A DNA stretch of 64,000 nucleotides from JBALVT01 sp045110675 (GTDB lineage: Bacteria; Pseudomonadota; Gammaproteobacteria; Pseudomonadales; Halieaceae): positions 1 through 64,000 of the forward strand of contig JBGCGJ010000023.1 of assembly GCA_045110675.1 (NCBI GenBank), in the 5' to 3' direction. The notes beneath the pieces were generated by a model. It made no database searches and was not told where the DNA came from. It saw only the letters and a list, made by a program, of their open reading frames with translations. Positions within the stretch are counted from its first letter, which is position 1. Each line of letters opens with the position of its first letter. The position numbers and the translations under genes are program-made. This document shows, piece after piece, positions 52,805 to 61,820 of this stretch.

Positions 52805-53965
52805 GTGGATTTTGATTTATCAGAAGATCAGCTCGCCTTTGTCGAAAGTGCGAAGGCTTTTTCCGACGGTGTTTTAGCACCCAATGCCGCCAAGTGGGAT
52901 GCCGAGTCCATCTTTCCAATCGACGCGTTGCGTCAGGCCGGTGAATTGGGCTTCATGGGAATGTACACGCCCGAGGCCGCCGGTGGTCTCGCACTATCTC
53001 GTCTGGACGCCAGTTTAATCGTGGAAGAGTTGGCCAAGGGTTGCACTACCACCGCTGCATTTTTAACCATTCACAATATGGCAACCAATATGATTGGTCG
53101 CTATTGCGGTGATTCACTTATCGAAGAGTGGTGTCCCGAATTAGTGATGGGAACCAAGCTTGCTTCGTATTGTTTGACCGAGCCCGGAGCCGGTTCGGAC
53201 GCCGCATCTCTTCGCACCAGCGCCGCTCTCGATGGCGATCATTATGTGGTGAACGGCTCAAAGGTGTTCATTTCCGGAGCGGGCGATACCGATGTGCTGG
53301 TGGTCATGTTGCGCACAGGGGAAGCCGGGCCCAAGGGAATCTCCGCACTGCTGATTCCAGCCGACTTGCCGGGTATTTCCTACGGCAAGAAAGAAGAAAA
53401 AATGGGCTGGAACGCGCAACCTACCCGCGCGATCAGTTTTGACAACGTACGCGTGCCAGTAGCCAATCGTCTCGGCCGCGAAGGACAGGGATTCGCCATC
53501 GCCATGGAGGGTCTGGATGGTGGGCGGATCAATATTGCCACCTGCTCCATTGGCACTGCGCAGCAAGCGCTTGAAGAAGCGACGTCCTATGTGCAAGAAC
53601 GCAAGCAGTTCGATACCGCTATTAGCGAGTTTCAGGCAACTCAATTCAAGCTAGCCGATATGTTGACTGAGTTGGTCGCCGCGCGGCAGATGGTTCGTCT
53701 TGCCGCCAGTAAACTCGATCACAAGGATTCACAGGCGGGTACCTATTGCGCCATGGCCAAGCGCTTTGCCACGGATGTGGGATTCAACGTCTGCAACGAT
53801 GCTCTCCAGTTGTACGGTGGCTATGGATACATTAAGGAATACCCGATGGAGCGGCATGTGCGCGATACCCGCGTGCATCAGATTCTTGAAGGAACGAACG
53901 AAATTATGCGGGTCATTGTTTCTCGCCGTCTGTTAATGGAAGGGGCCTTGGAGGTCATCAAATGA
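52805..53965 (+). CDS. Acyl-CoA dehydrogenase, isobutyryl-CoA-like
   Basis: The 386-residue flavoenzyme has YCLTEPGAGSDAASLRTSA (FAD/substrate loop), WNAQPTRAISFDNVRVP, and RDTRVHQILEGTNEIMRVIV with the catalytic Glu near the C-terminus. Short-branched-chain or isobutyryl-CoA would suit the neighbours (hydrolase and dehydrogenase of valine degradation). GTG start with GGAG ten bases before. It overlaps the next gene by four bases. Confidence 0.92.
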   Translation: MDFDLSEDQLAFVESAKAFSDGVLAPNAAKWDAESIFPIDALRQAGELGFMGMYTPEAAGGLALSRLDASLIVEELAKGCTTTAAFLTIHNMATNMIGRYCGDSLIEEWCPELVMGTKLASYCLTEPGAGSDAASLRTSAALDGDHYVVNGSKVFISGAGDTDVLVVMLRTGEAGPKGISALLIPADLPGISYGKKEEKMGWNAQPTRAISFDNVRVPVANRLGREGQGFAIAMEGLDGGRINIATCSIGTAQQALEEATSYVQERKQFDTAISEFQATQFKLADMLTELVAARQMVRLAASKLDHKDSQAGTYCAMAKRFATDVGFNVCNDALQLYGGYGYIKEYPMERHVRDTRVHQILEGTNEIMRVIVSRRLLMEGALEVIK

Positions 53966-54750
53966 GTTTGAGTATTTCTGATAAGTTAAAAGTAGAGATC
54001 GTAGGACACACCGCACTCGTTAAAATCGATAACCCAGCGGCAAACACCTGGGATGTTGAAAGTTTACCGGCCCTGAAAGATTTGGTCGAAAAGCTTAACG
54101 CCGATAAAAACATTTACGCGATGGTACTGACCGGCGAAGGCGAAAAGTTTTTTTCCGCAGGAGCCGATCTCAAGCTGTTTGCCAGTGGTGACCCGGAAAA
54201 CGCCGGAACTATGGCGGGTTATTTTGGCGCTGCTTTTGAAGCCCTGGCGGATTTCTCTGGTGTTTCGATAGCCGCTATCAATGGTTTTGCTATGGGTGGC
54301 GGGCTGGAATTCGCATTGGCCTGTGACATTCGTATCGCTGAAGAGCAGGCGCAGATGGCGCTGCCCGAAGCAAAAGTCGGTCTGTTGCCCTGCGGTGGCG
54401 GAACGCAGCGATTGGGTATGCTGGTCGGCGAAGGTTGGGCCAAGCGAATTATTTTGTGCGGGGAACGGGTTAACGCCGCAACGGCTGAGCGAATAGGCCT
54501 GGTTGAGGAGGTTGTCGGTAAGGGTGAGTCAGTGGCGAAAGCGATGGCGCTGGCGGAGCAAGTGGGTCAGCAGAGTCCCTCTTCTATCGGTTTGTGTAAA
54601 CGCTTGATCCACTCTGGCCGTGACACCGTGATTGCGGAAGGCTTACAGGCGGAGCGCGATCTTTTCGTCGAACTGTTCTCCACAGAAGACCAGAAAGAAG
54701 GCGTCAATGCTTTTCTTGAAAAACGCACCCCGGTGTGGAAAAACCAATAG
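53962..54750 (+). CDS. Crotonase-family enoyl-CoA hydratase, DspI-like
   Basis: The 262-residue protein has both crotonase glutamates: AINGFAMGGGLEFALACDI and ALPEAKVGLLPCGGGTQRLG. The start GHTALVKIDNPAANTWDVES, VGEGWAKRIILC and the end REG-type EGVNAFLEKRTPVWKN are very close, from memory, to P. aeruginosa DspI, the enoyl-CoA hydratase needed for the biofilm-dispersion signal cis-2-decenoic acid. Alternatively it hydrates methacrylyl-CoA in valine degradation. The ATG overlaps the previous stop and has GGAGG eight bases before. Confidence 0.88.
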   Translation: MSLSISDKLKVEIVGHTALVKIDNPAANTWDVESLPALKDLVEKLNADKNIYAMVLTGEGEKFFSAGADLKLFASGDPENAGTMAGYFGAAFEALADFSGVSIAAINGFAMGGGLEFALACDIRIAEEQAQMALPEAKVGLLPCGGGTQRLGMLVGEGWAKRIILCGERVNAATAERIGLVEEVVGKGESVAKAMALAEQVGQQSPSSIGLCKRLIHSGRDTVIAEGLQAERDLFVELFSTEDQKEGVNAFLEKRTPVWKNQ

Positions 54751-54761
54751 GATCAAGGCGT

Positions 54762-55874
54762 ATGTCAGACGCACCCGTATTATTTGCTGAGCTTCCCTGT
54801 GTCGCGGGATCTATCGGCCGTGTCACCTTGAATGTGGCGGCAACACTCAACTCTCTCAATCTCGAAATGGTTGATCTGTTGCAGGAAAAACTCGACCAGT
54901 GGCGCAATGACGATCAAATCGCGGCTGTGTTTATTGAAGGTTCCGGCGAGAAGGCCTTTTGCGCAGGTGGTGATGTCCAAGCGTTGCACCAGTCGTCTGT
55001 GGAGACGCCTGGTGGCCCCTGTGAATACGCTGAGACTTTCTTTGCACGTGAATACCGACTCAATTACACCTTACACACCTACACCAAGCCCATCATCTGT
55101 TGGGGCCATGGGATTGTGATGGGTGGTGGTCTGGGCGTAATGGCGGGTTGTAGTCATCGCATTGTGACTGAGAAAACTCGAATTGCCATGCCGGAAGTGA
55201 CTATCGCATTGTTTCCCGACGTGGGTGGTAGTTGGTTTCTCAATCATATGCCGGGTAAATCGGGGCAGTTTTTGGCGCTCACCGGCGCGTCTATTAATGC
55301 TGCGGATGCGATCTATACAGGTATAGCCGACCGCTTTATTTCAAGCGAACGAAAGGACGCGGTCGTCCTGCAGCTACAGCAGCTTGAGTGGGGTTCACTG
55401 GAGAGTGGAAATCATGCGCTGGTTCGCAAGGTGTTGCGGCCGTTTACTGAACAGAGCATTGGCAACTGTCCTGCGGGTCAGGTCGAACCTCATCTGGGTT
55501 CCATCAACACCTTGTGTGATGGCGATGATGTTCATGAAGTGATTGACAATATCTGTGGTCAACAGACCGAGGACCCCTGGTTGTCCCGTGCGAGGGACAG
55601 TTTGTCGGCTGGTTCTCCGCTGGCGGCGCTGTGGATAGAGCGGCAATTGCGTGAAACCCGACATGCCTCGCTAAGAGAGGTATTTCAAGCAGAGATTCAA
55701 CTTGCCACCAACATTGTCAGGCACCCGGAATTTGCCGAGGGTGTACGGGCGCTACTCATTGATAAAGATCGCAGTCCCGACTGGCAGTATTCGACGTCTC
55801 GTGAAGTCCCCGAGGCGTTTTTGGAAACTTTTTTCACCGCCCCCTGGGTAAATAACCCGTTGGCAGATTTGTAA
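54762..55874 (+). CDS. 3-hydroxyisobutyryl-CoA hydrolase-like crotonase
   Basis: The protein of about 370 residues has the HIBCH pattern: VFIEGSGEKAFCAGGDVQAL, ICWGHGIVMGGGLGVMAGCS, and AMPEVTIALFPDVGGSWFL with the Glu/Asp used in thioester hydrolysis. It is longer than ordinary crotonases, as is usual for HIBCH. It releases 3-hydroxyisobutyrate from its CoA ester. The ATG at 54762 (AAGG before) is preferred to 54735. Only 11 bases follow the previous gene. Confidence 0.9.
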   Translation: MSDAPVLFAELPCVAGSIGRVTLNVAATLNSLNLEMVDLLQEKLDQWRNDDQIAAVFIEGSGEKAFCAGGDVQALHQSSVETPGGPCEYAETFFAREYRLNYTLHTYTKPIICWGHGIVMGGGLGVMAGCSHRIVTEKTRIAMPEVTIALFPDVGGSWFLNHMPGKSGQFLALTGASINAADAIYTGIADRFISSERKDAVVLQLQQLEWGSLESGNHALVRKVLRPFTEQSIGNCPAGQVEPHLGSINTLCDGDDVHEVIDNICGQQTEDPWLSRARDSLSAGSPLAALWIERQLRETRHASLREVFQAEIQLATNIVRHPEFAEGVRALLIDKDRSPDWQYSTSREVPEAFLETFFTAPWVNNPLADL

Positions 55875-55899
55875 GCGACTCTTTTTTTAGGAATACACT

Positions 55900-56784
55900 A
55901 TGGCAACTGTTGCGTTTATTGGCTTGGGGAATATGGGTGGCCCCATGGCTACCAATCTTGTTAAATCTGGACACCAGGTCACTGTCTTCGATCTCTCCGA
56001 GGAAGCTTGTTCACAATTGCAAGCCGCCGGTGCTTCCGTTGCAGCCACCGCTGCTGCTGCGGTGGTTGGTGTCGACTATGTCATTTCGATGTTACCTGCG
56101 GGCAAACATGTCGCGGGGGTGTATTTGGGTGATGATGGTTTACTCGCTCAGCTCGATGGCTCCACCACGGTATTGGATTGCAGCACGATCGATGCAGCGA
56201 CAGCCCGCCGCGTTGGCGAGGCAGCAGCGGAAATGGGTGTCGCGTTTATGGATTCGCCTGTGTCTGGAGGAGTCGCCGCCGCTGCAGCAGGCACACTCGC
56301 GTTTATGTGTGGTGGCAGTGAAGCCTCTTTTGAAAAAGCCAAATTGATTCTCGCCGATATGGGTAAAAATATCTTTCATGCTGGCCCTCCCGGTGCGGGG
56401 CAGGTGGCCAAGGGTTGCAACAACATGCTGCTTGCAGTGCATATGATCGGAACTTGCGAAGCTTTGGAAATGGGCGCCCGAAATGGCTTGGATCCCAAGG
56501 TCCTCTCGGAAATTATGTTGGCCAGTTCAGGGCGCAATTGGTCTCTAGAGGTTTACAACCCCTACCCGGGGGTGATGGATACCGCGCCAGCGAGCAATGA
56601 CTACAAACCGGGTTTTATGGTTGATCTCATGGTCAAGGACTTGGGCTTGGCGATGGAGATTGCTGAACAATCAGATTTTGAAAATCCGATGGGCCAGCTC
56701 GCTCGTGATCTGTACTCGCAACATCAGGATGCCGGTAACGGGCAGGTCGATTTTTCAAGCATTTTGCGAAAGCTCCAAGGGTAA
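55900..56784 (+). CDS. mmsB: 3-hydroxyisobutyrate dehydrogenase
   Basis: The 294-residue enzyme has FIGLGNMGGPMATNLVKSGH (NAD site), DSPVSGGVAAAAAGTLAFM (substrate), and GAGQVAKGCNNMLL with the catalytic Lys. It oxidises 3-hydroxyisobutyrate to methylmalonate semialdehyde. That product is the substrate of MmsA, or it could feed the acylating aldehyde dehydrogenase at the head of the operon. AGGA lies before the ATG. Last gene of the operon. Confidence 0.94.
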   Translation: MATVAFIGLGNMGGPMATNLVKSGHQVTVFDLSEEACSQLQAAGASVAATAAAAVVGVDYVISMLPAGKHVAGVYLGDDGLLAQLDGSTTVLDCSTIDAATARRVGEAAAEMGVAFMDSPVSGGVAAAAAGTLAFMCGGSEASFEKAKLILADMGKNIFHAGPPGAGQVAKGCNNMLLAVHMIGTCEALEMGARNGLDPKVLSEIMLASSGRNWSLEVYNPYPGVMDTAPASNDYKPGFMVDLMVKDLGLAMEIAEQSDFENPMGQLARDLYSQHQDAGNGQVDFSSILRKLQG

Positions 56785-56794
56785 AGCTTTTTTT
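56769..56794 (+). terminator. Weak terminator at the end of the CoA operon
   Basis: AAAGCT and AGCTTT can pair across ten bases around the mmsB stop codon, followed by a run of T. The stem is short and AT-rich, so termination may be partial. Confidence 0.35.
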
Positions 56795-56808
56795 AAAACG
56801 CCGCCTCT

Positions 56809-57006
56809 CTAGGGCTTTTGCGTATCGAGGCCCTTTAGTTTCTCCTGCTGTGCGTCCAGCACTGTTTGCTCTAGCTGCTCAGCTTTTTCCAACGCCTTTT
56901 CCTGCGCGCTCGTCAGCACGCCCTCTGGCTGTTCATCCTTCTCGCCGCATGCGGTAAGCCCGACAGCAAAGGTTAGGAACATAATCGCTGCAGTTAATTT
57001 TTTCAT
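56809..57006 (-). CDS. Small lipoprotein, function unknown
   Basis: The 65-residue product has a lipoprotein signal with VGLTACGEKD (lipobox Cys near residue 20) and a charged helical tail (SAQEKALEKAEQLEQTVLDA) that could form a coiled coil. Such short lipoproteins are common in the outer membrane of Pseudomonas-like bacteria. Convergent with mmsB. Good signal sequence and ATG-proximal GAGAGA support a real gene. Confidence 0.65.
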   Translation of the reverse strand: MKKLTAAIMFLTFAVGLTACGEKDEQPEGVLTSAQEKALEKAEQLEQTVLDAQQEKLKGLDTQKP

Positions 57007-57189
57007 TGGACTCTCTCCTGTAGTTTTTATCAGTCATTTTCCACAGCATAGACTGGTGTGGCGGCATTGTGAAAGGATTGTCCAATTTGGATTTCGAGCC
57101 GTGTTGTTAGATAAAGTGGCCAATTGAATCATGTTCAAAGGCTCTGGCTAGGAATATCGTTGTTGCTGGTCCTCATCCAGAGTTGTCCC

Positions 57190-57993
57190 ATGTCTTTTGT
57201 TCTCGTAGACAAACCACGGCCCCATATCACTCAGATTACCCTGAATCGTCCCGAGCGGATGAACGCCATGGCGTTTGATGTGATGGTACCTTTCAAAGAA
57301 GCACTTGAAGAAGTCAGTTTTGACAATGATACGCGGGTGGTCATTGTTACGGGGGCGGGAGAGGGCTTTTGCTCAGGTGCGGATCTTGAGGATCCAGGTT
57401 GGCTCGATGTGTTTGATGGTCTCACAGTTCCAGGTATTGCCCGACGTGCGATGAAAATTCTCGATGATGTGGTTAGGGCCATACACGCTATGCATCAGCC
57501 TGTTATAGGTGCCATAAATGGCGCCGCGATAGGCGGTGGTTTTTGTCTCTCAATGGCAACTGATATCCGTCTGGCATCCAATACTGCCTATTTTCGCCCA
57601 GCGGGAATTAACAATGGTTTAACCTCAGCTGAGCTGGGTCTTAGTTATCTGCTACCAAGAGCGATCGGAACCAGCCGTGCCTTTGAGATTATGCTTACCG
57701 GACGGGACGTCTCCGCCGAAGAGGCGGCGCAGATTGGAATGGTTTCAAAGTGTGTAGCCCCCGAACAGCTTCTCGAGGAGTGCTATGGCGTCGCTGAGCG
57801 TATCGTCGGATTCAGTCGCTTGGGCGTAGAGATTAGCAAGCAAATGCTATGGGCGGGCATGGACGCAGGTAGCTTGCACTCGCACATGAATCACGAAGGT
57901 CACGGACAGTTGTTTGTTCGAATGACCACCAAGAATTTTGAAGAGGCCATCAAAGCACGCAAAGAAGGGCGCAATCCTGACTTCCAGGATTAA
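57190..57993 (+). CDS. Crotonase-family protein, first catalytic Glu missing
   Basis: The protein of about 267 residues begins MSFVLVDKPRPHITQITLNR. The oxyanion loops are intact (GEGFCSGADLED, AINGAAIGGGFCLSMATDI), but the first catalytic Glu (GGGxE) is a Cys here; the second is kept in SAELGLSYLLPR. This suggests an isomerase or other crotonase reaction rather than simple hydration. Homologues of this type are frequent in actinobacteria. The start at 57190 is chosen on homologue length; no strong ribosome binding site. Stands alone. Confidence 0.82.
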   Translation: MSFVLVDKPRPHITQITLNRPERMNAMAFDVMVPFKEALEEVSFDNDTRVVIVTGAGEGFCSGADLEDPGWLDVFDGLTVPGIARRAMKILDDVVRAIHAMHQPVIGAINGAAIGGGFCLSMATDIRLASNTAYFRPAGINNGLTSAELGLSYLLPRAIGTSRAFEIMLTGRDVSAEEAAQIGMVSKCVAPEQLLEECYGVAERIVGFSRLGVEISKQMLWAGMDAGSLHSHMNHEGHGQLFVRMTTKNFEEAIKARKEGRNPDFQD

Positions 57994-58044
57994 TACCGGC
58001 AGCATGAATGCGACGATGCCGCACGAGTGTTATCCGCTGCCTAC

Positions 58045-58965
58045 TCAGCGACTGGGGTTGCCGGGCAGGGACGACACGTTGTTATTCATGGCCGGGGCGT
58101 AGATAGTGACGAGCCTGTCGTAGTGCGCATCGCTCAATTTAAAGTAGTGGTCATAGCGACTGCTGCGGACAAAATGTCGCTGACCCACACTGAGAAAATT
58201 CAAGTTTACTGACTCGTCGGCGGTATCGATATCCAGAGCCAGGTCCGGCGCTGCGATGGCTAGATTTTGCAGCATGGCGTCCTCAGCCACACCCTCTATT
58301 TCAATACTGCGCAGGCCTTCTAGTAGCAGCATGAGCTCAGCAGTATCGGGTGATTGCCCATTCGCTGATATCCAGCGGTCTCCCTGTTTGGTCAATGTGT
58401 AATTGGCGCTGGCGATTTTTTTTGGGTTGGGAATTTGCAACAGCGCTTTATCCAGCCAGGTAGCGGTCTCTGTTGGAGCGTCGAAATTGTTGAAGGGAAT
58501 GCTGTATATAGCTTCCTGGGCATCATTGCGTGCATGCACTTTGCGGAAGCCGGGAGAGGTGCCGAGATAAATTGTCCCGAATAATTCGCCCTGTCCGATT
58601 AGGGTGATGCGCCGCTGGAAGTGGTAAGCCGCTACCTGAAATCGCTGGCGCGAGGCGGCACTGGTTGCAACCGGCCAGTGCTCGTCGCTATCGCTAATGC
58701 CGTCGATCAGCGCGTCGATTCTTTCGCGCATGATAGGTAGGCCATTTAAATCTGGGAGTATCCATTGATCCGCCATTTTCAAAAGAACAGCTTCGTTGCC
58801 CTGGTCGTCCTCCACGTAAATTTCATCTATGGCGTCAGGGTCGAATGGCACCAGAGGTTCCCGCGTGACGGTATCCATAATGTCTGATTGCGGCAAGAAC
58901 AGAGCCACAGTCAGGGCTATCTGGATAACCAATATTGCGACCAGAGAGCCGATGGGTCTGCTCAC
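58045..58965 (-). CDS. DUF4340 protein, partner of the Gld-type ABC system
   Basis: The 306-residue protein has one N-terminal membrane segment (LVAILVIQIALTVALFL) and a large extracytoplasmic DUF4340-type domain with beta repeats (VYRPDQ-like pattern not seen; motifs FGTIYLGTSPGFRKVHARND, GDRWISANGQSPDTAELM). Start codon GTG, overlapping the stop of the fused permease gene (GTGA). In similar operons it comes third after ATPase and GldG-type protein; its function is unknown. Confidence 0.8.
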   Translation of the reverse strand: MSRPIGSLVAILVIQIALTVALFLPQSDIMDTVTREPLVPFDPDAIDEIYVEDDQGNEAVLLKMADQWILPDLNGLPIMRERIDALIDGISDSDEHWPVATSAASRQRFQVAAYHFQRRITLIGQGELFGTIYLGTSPGFRKVHARNDAQEAIYSIPFNNFDAPTETATWLDKALLQIPNPKKIASANYTLTKQGDRWISANGQSPDTAELMLLLEGLRSIEIEGVAEDAMLQNLAIAAPDLALDIDTADESVNLNFLSVGQRHFVRSSRYDHYFKLSDAHYDRLVTIYAPAMNNNVSSLPGNPSR

Positions 58966-61820
58966 TGTGACAACCTTCGAGTGTAATAGCGCACACGGTA
59001 GCGTTTTCGCAAAAAATGAATGACTGCCAATAGCAGTAGCAGAATTGCAACTGCGCCGTAGTTTGCATATTCAACAGTACGCTGTTGTTTACGTTTCATC
59101 GGTGCCAGTGTTCGGTTGAACTGTCCTCTGGAGCGAATTTCCAACAGACTGTTGTCCTGTAGAGACCAGTCCAGTGTATTCACGAGTAGCTCCAGTGGGC
59201 TGAGGTATTTTGTACCGGCGGCAGCGGCGACGGCGCTCAGTATTTGATCGTCGAGGAAATCATTGGAAGCAAATACTACAATTCTCGAAGATTCGGGTGA
59301 GCGATCAATAACACTTCGAATACGTGAACCCGGTGAGACGGGGGTTTCAATAAGAGTGTCCGAGCTTAACATGGGGTCAACCCTGTCAGTGAACCACGAA
59401 TCAAAACGTCCTTGAATTGCTATCCCTAGCGTCTGTGGTTTCTTGGGCCCGATAGGTTCAAAACTTCCCTTGCCGACGGCATTGTGCCTAGGTGTAACAT
59501 CGGTGCTTTTCGTCGCCCAGGATTCAGGTGAGCTGCGTAACAGGGTAGTTACTCGTCGGGAGGGATTGCGCGCGACCTTTAAAGGCGATGGCCAGGCCAT
59601 AGTCAATTGCGGAAGATCGCGAGTAATAGGATGGTCGGTAGCCAGGCCGCCGGGCCGAATGTCGACAAAAAATGGATAGTCGACGACCTTCATCTCGGTA
59701 AATTCTTCACCACCGGATTCACGGATAACAGGGAGGGGAAACGAAGCGTTTTGTTCATCGAGCACAAGCGCCTTTTCGATGGCTATGCCCTGGTGGTCCA
59801 ACCATTGGTCCAGACCACTATCCCAGTTCAGCATGCGAATGTCCCCACCAGTGATCTCTGCAGAATAGGGGGAAGTAGCCAGTACCAGTGTTCCCCCGCG
59901 CATCAAGTACTGATCTATCGCAAAAATCTCTTTTTCTTGAAGTTGCTTGGGACCGACAACGACAAGAATATCCGCTTGCGAGGTGACCATTCCATCGCTG
60001 AGGTCTTCGTTCCGAATACTGTAGTTTTTGGTGATCGCGTTTTCCAGGTTTGCATAGCTGGGCGCTCCTAGACTGAACTTGGCCGCCTGCTTATCCAGTT
60101 GCGGGGTTGCCAGAGCCACCGTTCGGGTAAACCCCTTGGCGAATCGTTTAAGACCTGCATCGAGCATGGCAGGAAATTTACTCGGGTCGAAATTTTCAGT
60201 CGGTAGTTGCACGACCTGATGCCTGTCGGCCAAGGTCAGATAAAAATAAAACTCCTGATCATCAGTCAGTGCCGCGACCATCGGCTTAAAACCCCACTCG
60301 TCCCGTATTTGTCTTGCCACCATTCCATCTCTCGCCTCTGGCTCGATGAAACGAATCGAAAACTTTCCTGATGAATGCTGTGCAATGTTCTTGAGTTGCA
60401 GTTCAATGGCTTTCTTGTAGTCTACCAGTCGTTTCGGTAGTGCCTGCTCATTCGAAACGTAGGCTATAAGTTCTATTTGACTGTCGATGCCCTCGAATAA
60501 GTCACCGCTGGCTTGAAAGCGTTGCAACACGCGTTTTACTGCCCGGGTAATGTCAAATTCCGGATTGCGCAACAACACCTCTGGGCGGGCGTTGCCGGTG
60601 GCCTTTACCTCGATTAAATCCGCAAAGCCTAGAGTTTCGAACTCATCTCCATACTGCACCAACACGTTAAAATAAGAATTCACCAACGCTGATTGGTGTC
60701 TGTCCGAGACTTGAAAGGGTGTTGCGTTAATACCGAAGTACTTATTCGCTTCCTTTTCAAGCTCGGGGTCTTCGGCAGGATCAATAAACTCAACGTATAC
60801 TTCACCTTTTGCTGCAGCCGCATACTCGCTGATCAAATCTTGTAGTTGCGGAGCCAAAGGTGACAGCAGCGGGTGGGTCTTGGCACTGAAATAACCGCGA
60901 ATAAGTAAGGGTTCTTCCAACTGCTCGAGAATCTCCAGGCTGGGTTGGGTGATGGAATACAAATTCCCCTGAGTTAAATCCACTCTTGCGGATTCGATTT
61001 TCCCGATCCAGATGTTTGCGACGACGGCGTTGGCTACGATCAAAAAAGTGGCGATGTGCCATCTGCGATGACGGGGGGTTGTGGCGGCTTGCGCCCACCG
61101 CTCTTTTTCCAGTTCGTAGACGTTCAGGCTGAGAAATACCAGAGTTAGAGTTAGATAGTAAACCAGGTCTCTGGCATCCAGAACGCCACGACTTACACTG
61201 TCAAATCGCGCGCCCGATCCAATGCTTCGAAGTATTTCAGCGGTTCTCTCACTGAAAAAATCCACCCATAGACTGGTGCCAATAAAATATAAAACTGAGC
61301 AAAGCAGGACTGTTCCAATCAAACTGACAATCGGATTGTGCGTGCGCGAAGACACCCAAAGACCGATGCTCAGATAGGCTGCGCCTAGTAATACTGTGGC
61401 CAAGTAGCCCCCGAATACAGGACCCCAGTCGAGATCCCCGTTAAGTGCCACGGTCAAGGGCATGGAGAAAGTGCACAGCAGGGCGACAAGTAGTAATACA
61501 AAGCAGGCTAAAAACTTACCCAAGGCAAAACGCCATAGTCCCTGGGGTTGCGTGGTGATATGTTCCAGAGTGCCGTTGCGCCGCTCTTCAGACCACATTC
61601 TCATAGTGAGAGCCGCGGTGAGGAAGATAAGCAGTATCGGCATCCATTCAAATAGCGGTCTTACATCGGCAACGTTTCGCGCAAAGAAAGTTTCAACCCA
61701 AAAAAATATGAACAAGCAGCTTGCGGAAAAACCCGCAAGCAACAACCAGGCAACCGGTGAGGAAAAGAATAGACGGAGTTCTTTTTGTGCGACTCTGCGT
61801 GAAATAGAGTTAGACTTCAT
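58962..61820 (-). CDS. Fused ABC-2 permease (GldF-like) and GldG-like protein
   Basis: The protein of about 952 residues joins two parts. Residues 1-260 form an ABC-2 permease with about six membrane segments (RVAQKELRLFFSSPVAWLLL; SEERRNGTLEHITTQP is the NosY/GldF signature). From about 270 a GldG-type domain follows: VDLTQGNLYSITQPSLEIL, a long periplasmic portion with ABC_transp_aux pattern, and a final membrane anchor (AVAILLLLLAVIHFLRKRY). The ATG at 61820 overlaps the ATPase stop by 11 bases; upstream in-frame starts lie inside that gene and are discounted. The substrate is unknown; gliding-type function is not implied. Confidence 0.87.
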   Translation of the reverse strand: MKSNSISRRVAQKELRLFFSSPVAWLLLAGFSASCLFIFFWVETFFARNVADVRPLFEWMPILLIFLTAALTMRMWSEERRNGTLEHITTQPQGLWRFALGKFLACFVLLLVALLCTFSMPLTVALNGDLDWGPVFGGYLATVLLGAAYLSIGLWVSSRTHNPIVSLIGTVLLCSVLYFIGTSLWVDFFSERTAEILRSIGSGARFDSVSRGVLDARDLVYYLTLTLVFLSLNVYELEKERWAQAATTPRHRRWHIATFLIVANAVVANIWIGKIESARVDLTQGNLYSITQPSLEILEQLEEPLLIRGYFSAKTHPLLSPLAPQLQDLISEYAAAAKGEVYVEFIDPAEDPELEKEANKYFGINATPFQVSDRHQSALVNSYFNVLVQYGDEFETLGFADLIEVKATGNARPEVLLRNPEFDITRAVKRVLQRFQASGDLFEGIDSQIELIAYVSNEQALPKRLVDYKKAIELQLKNIAQHSSGKFSIRFIEPEARDGMVARQIRDEWGFKPMVAALTDDQEFYFYLTLADRHQVVQLPTENFDPSKFPAMLDAGLKRFAKGFTRTVALATPQLDKQAAKFSLGAPSYANLENAITKNYSIRNEDLSDGMVTSQADILVVVGPKQLQEKEIFAIDQYLMRGGTLVLATSPYSAEITGGDIRMLNWDSGLDQWLDHQGIAIEKALVLDEQNASFPLPVIRESGGEEFTEMKVVDYPFFVDIRPGGLATDHPITRDLPQLTMAWPSPLKVARNPSRRVTTLLRSSPESWATKSTDVTPRHNAVGKGSFEPIGPKKPQTLGIAIQGRFDSWFTDRVDPMLSSDTLIETPVSPGSRIRSVIDRSPESSRIVVFASNDFLDDQILSAVAAAAGTKYLSPLELLVNTLDWSLQDNSLLEIRSRGQFNRTLAPMKRKQQRTVEYANYGAVAILLLLLAVIHFLRKRYRVRYYTRRLSQ

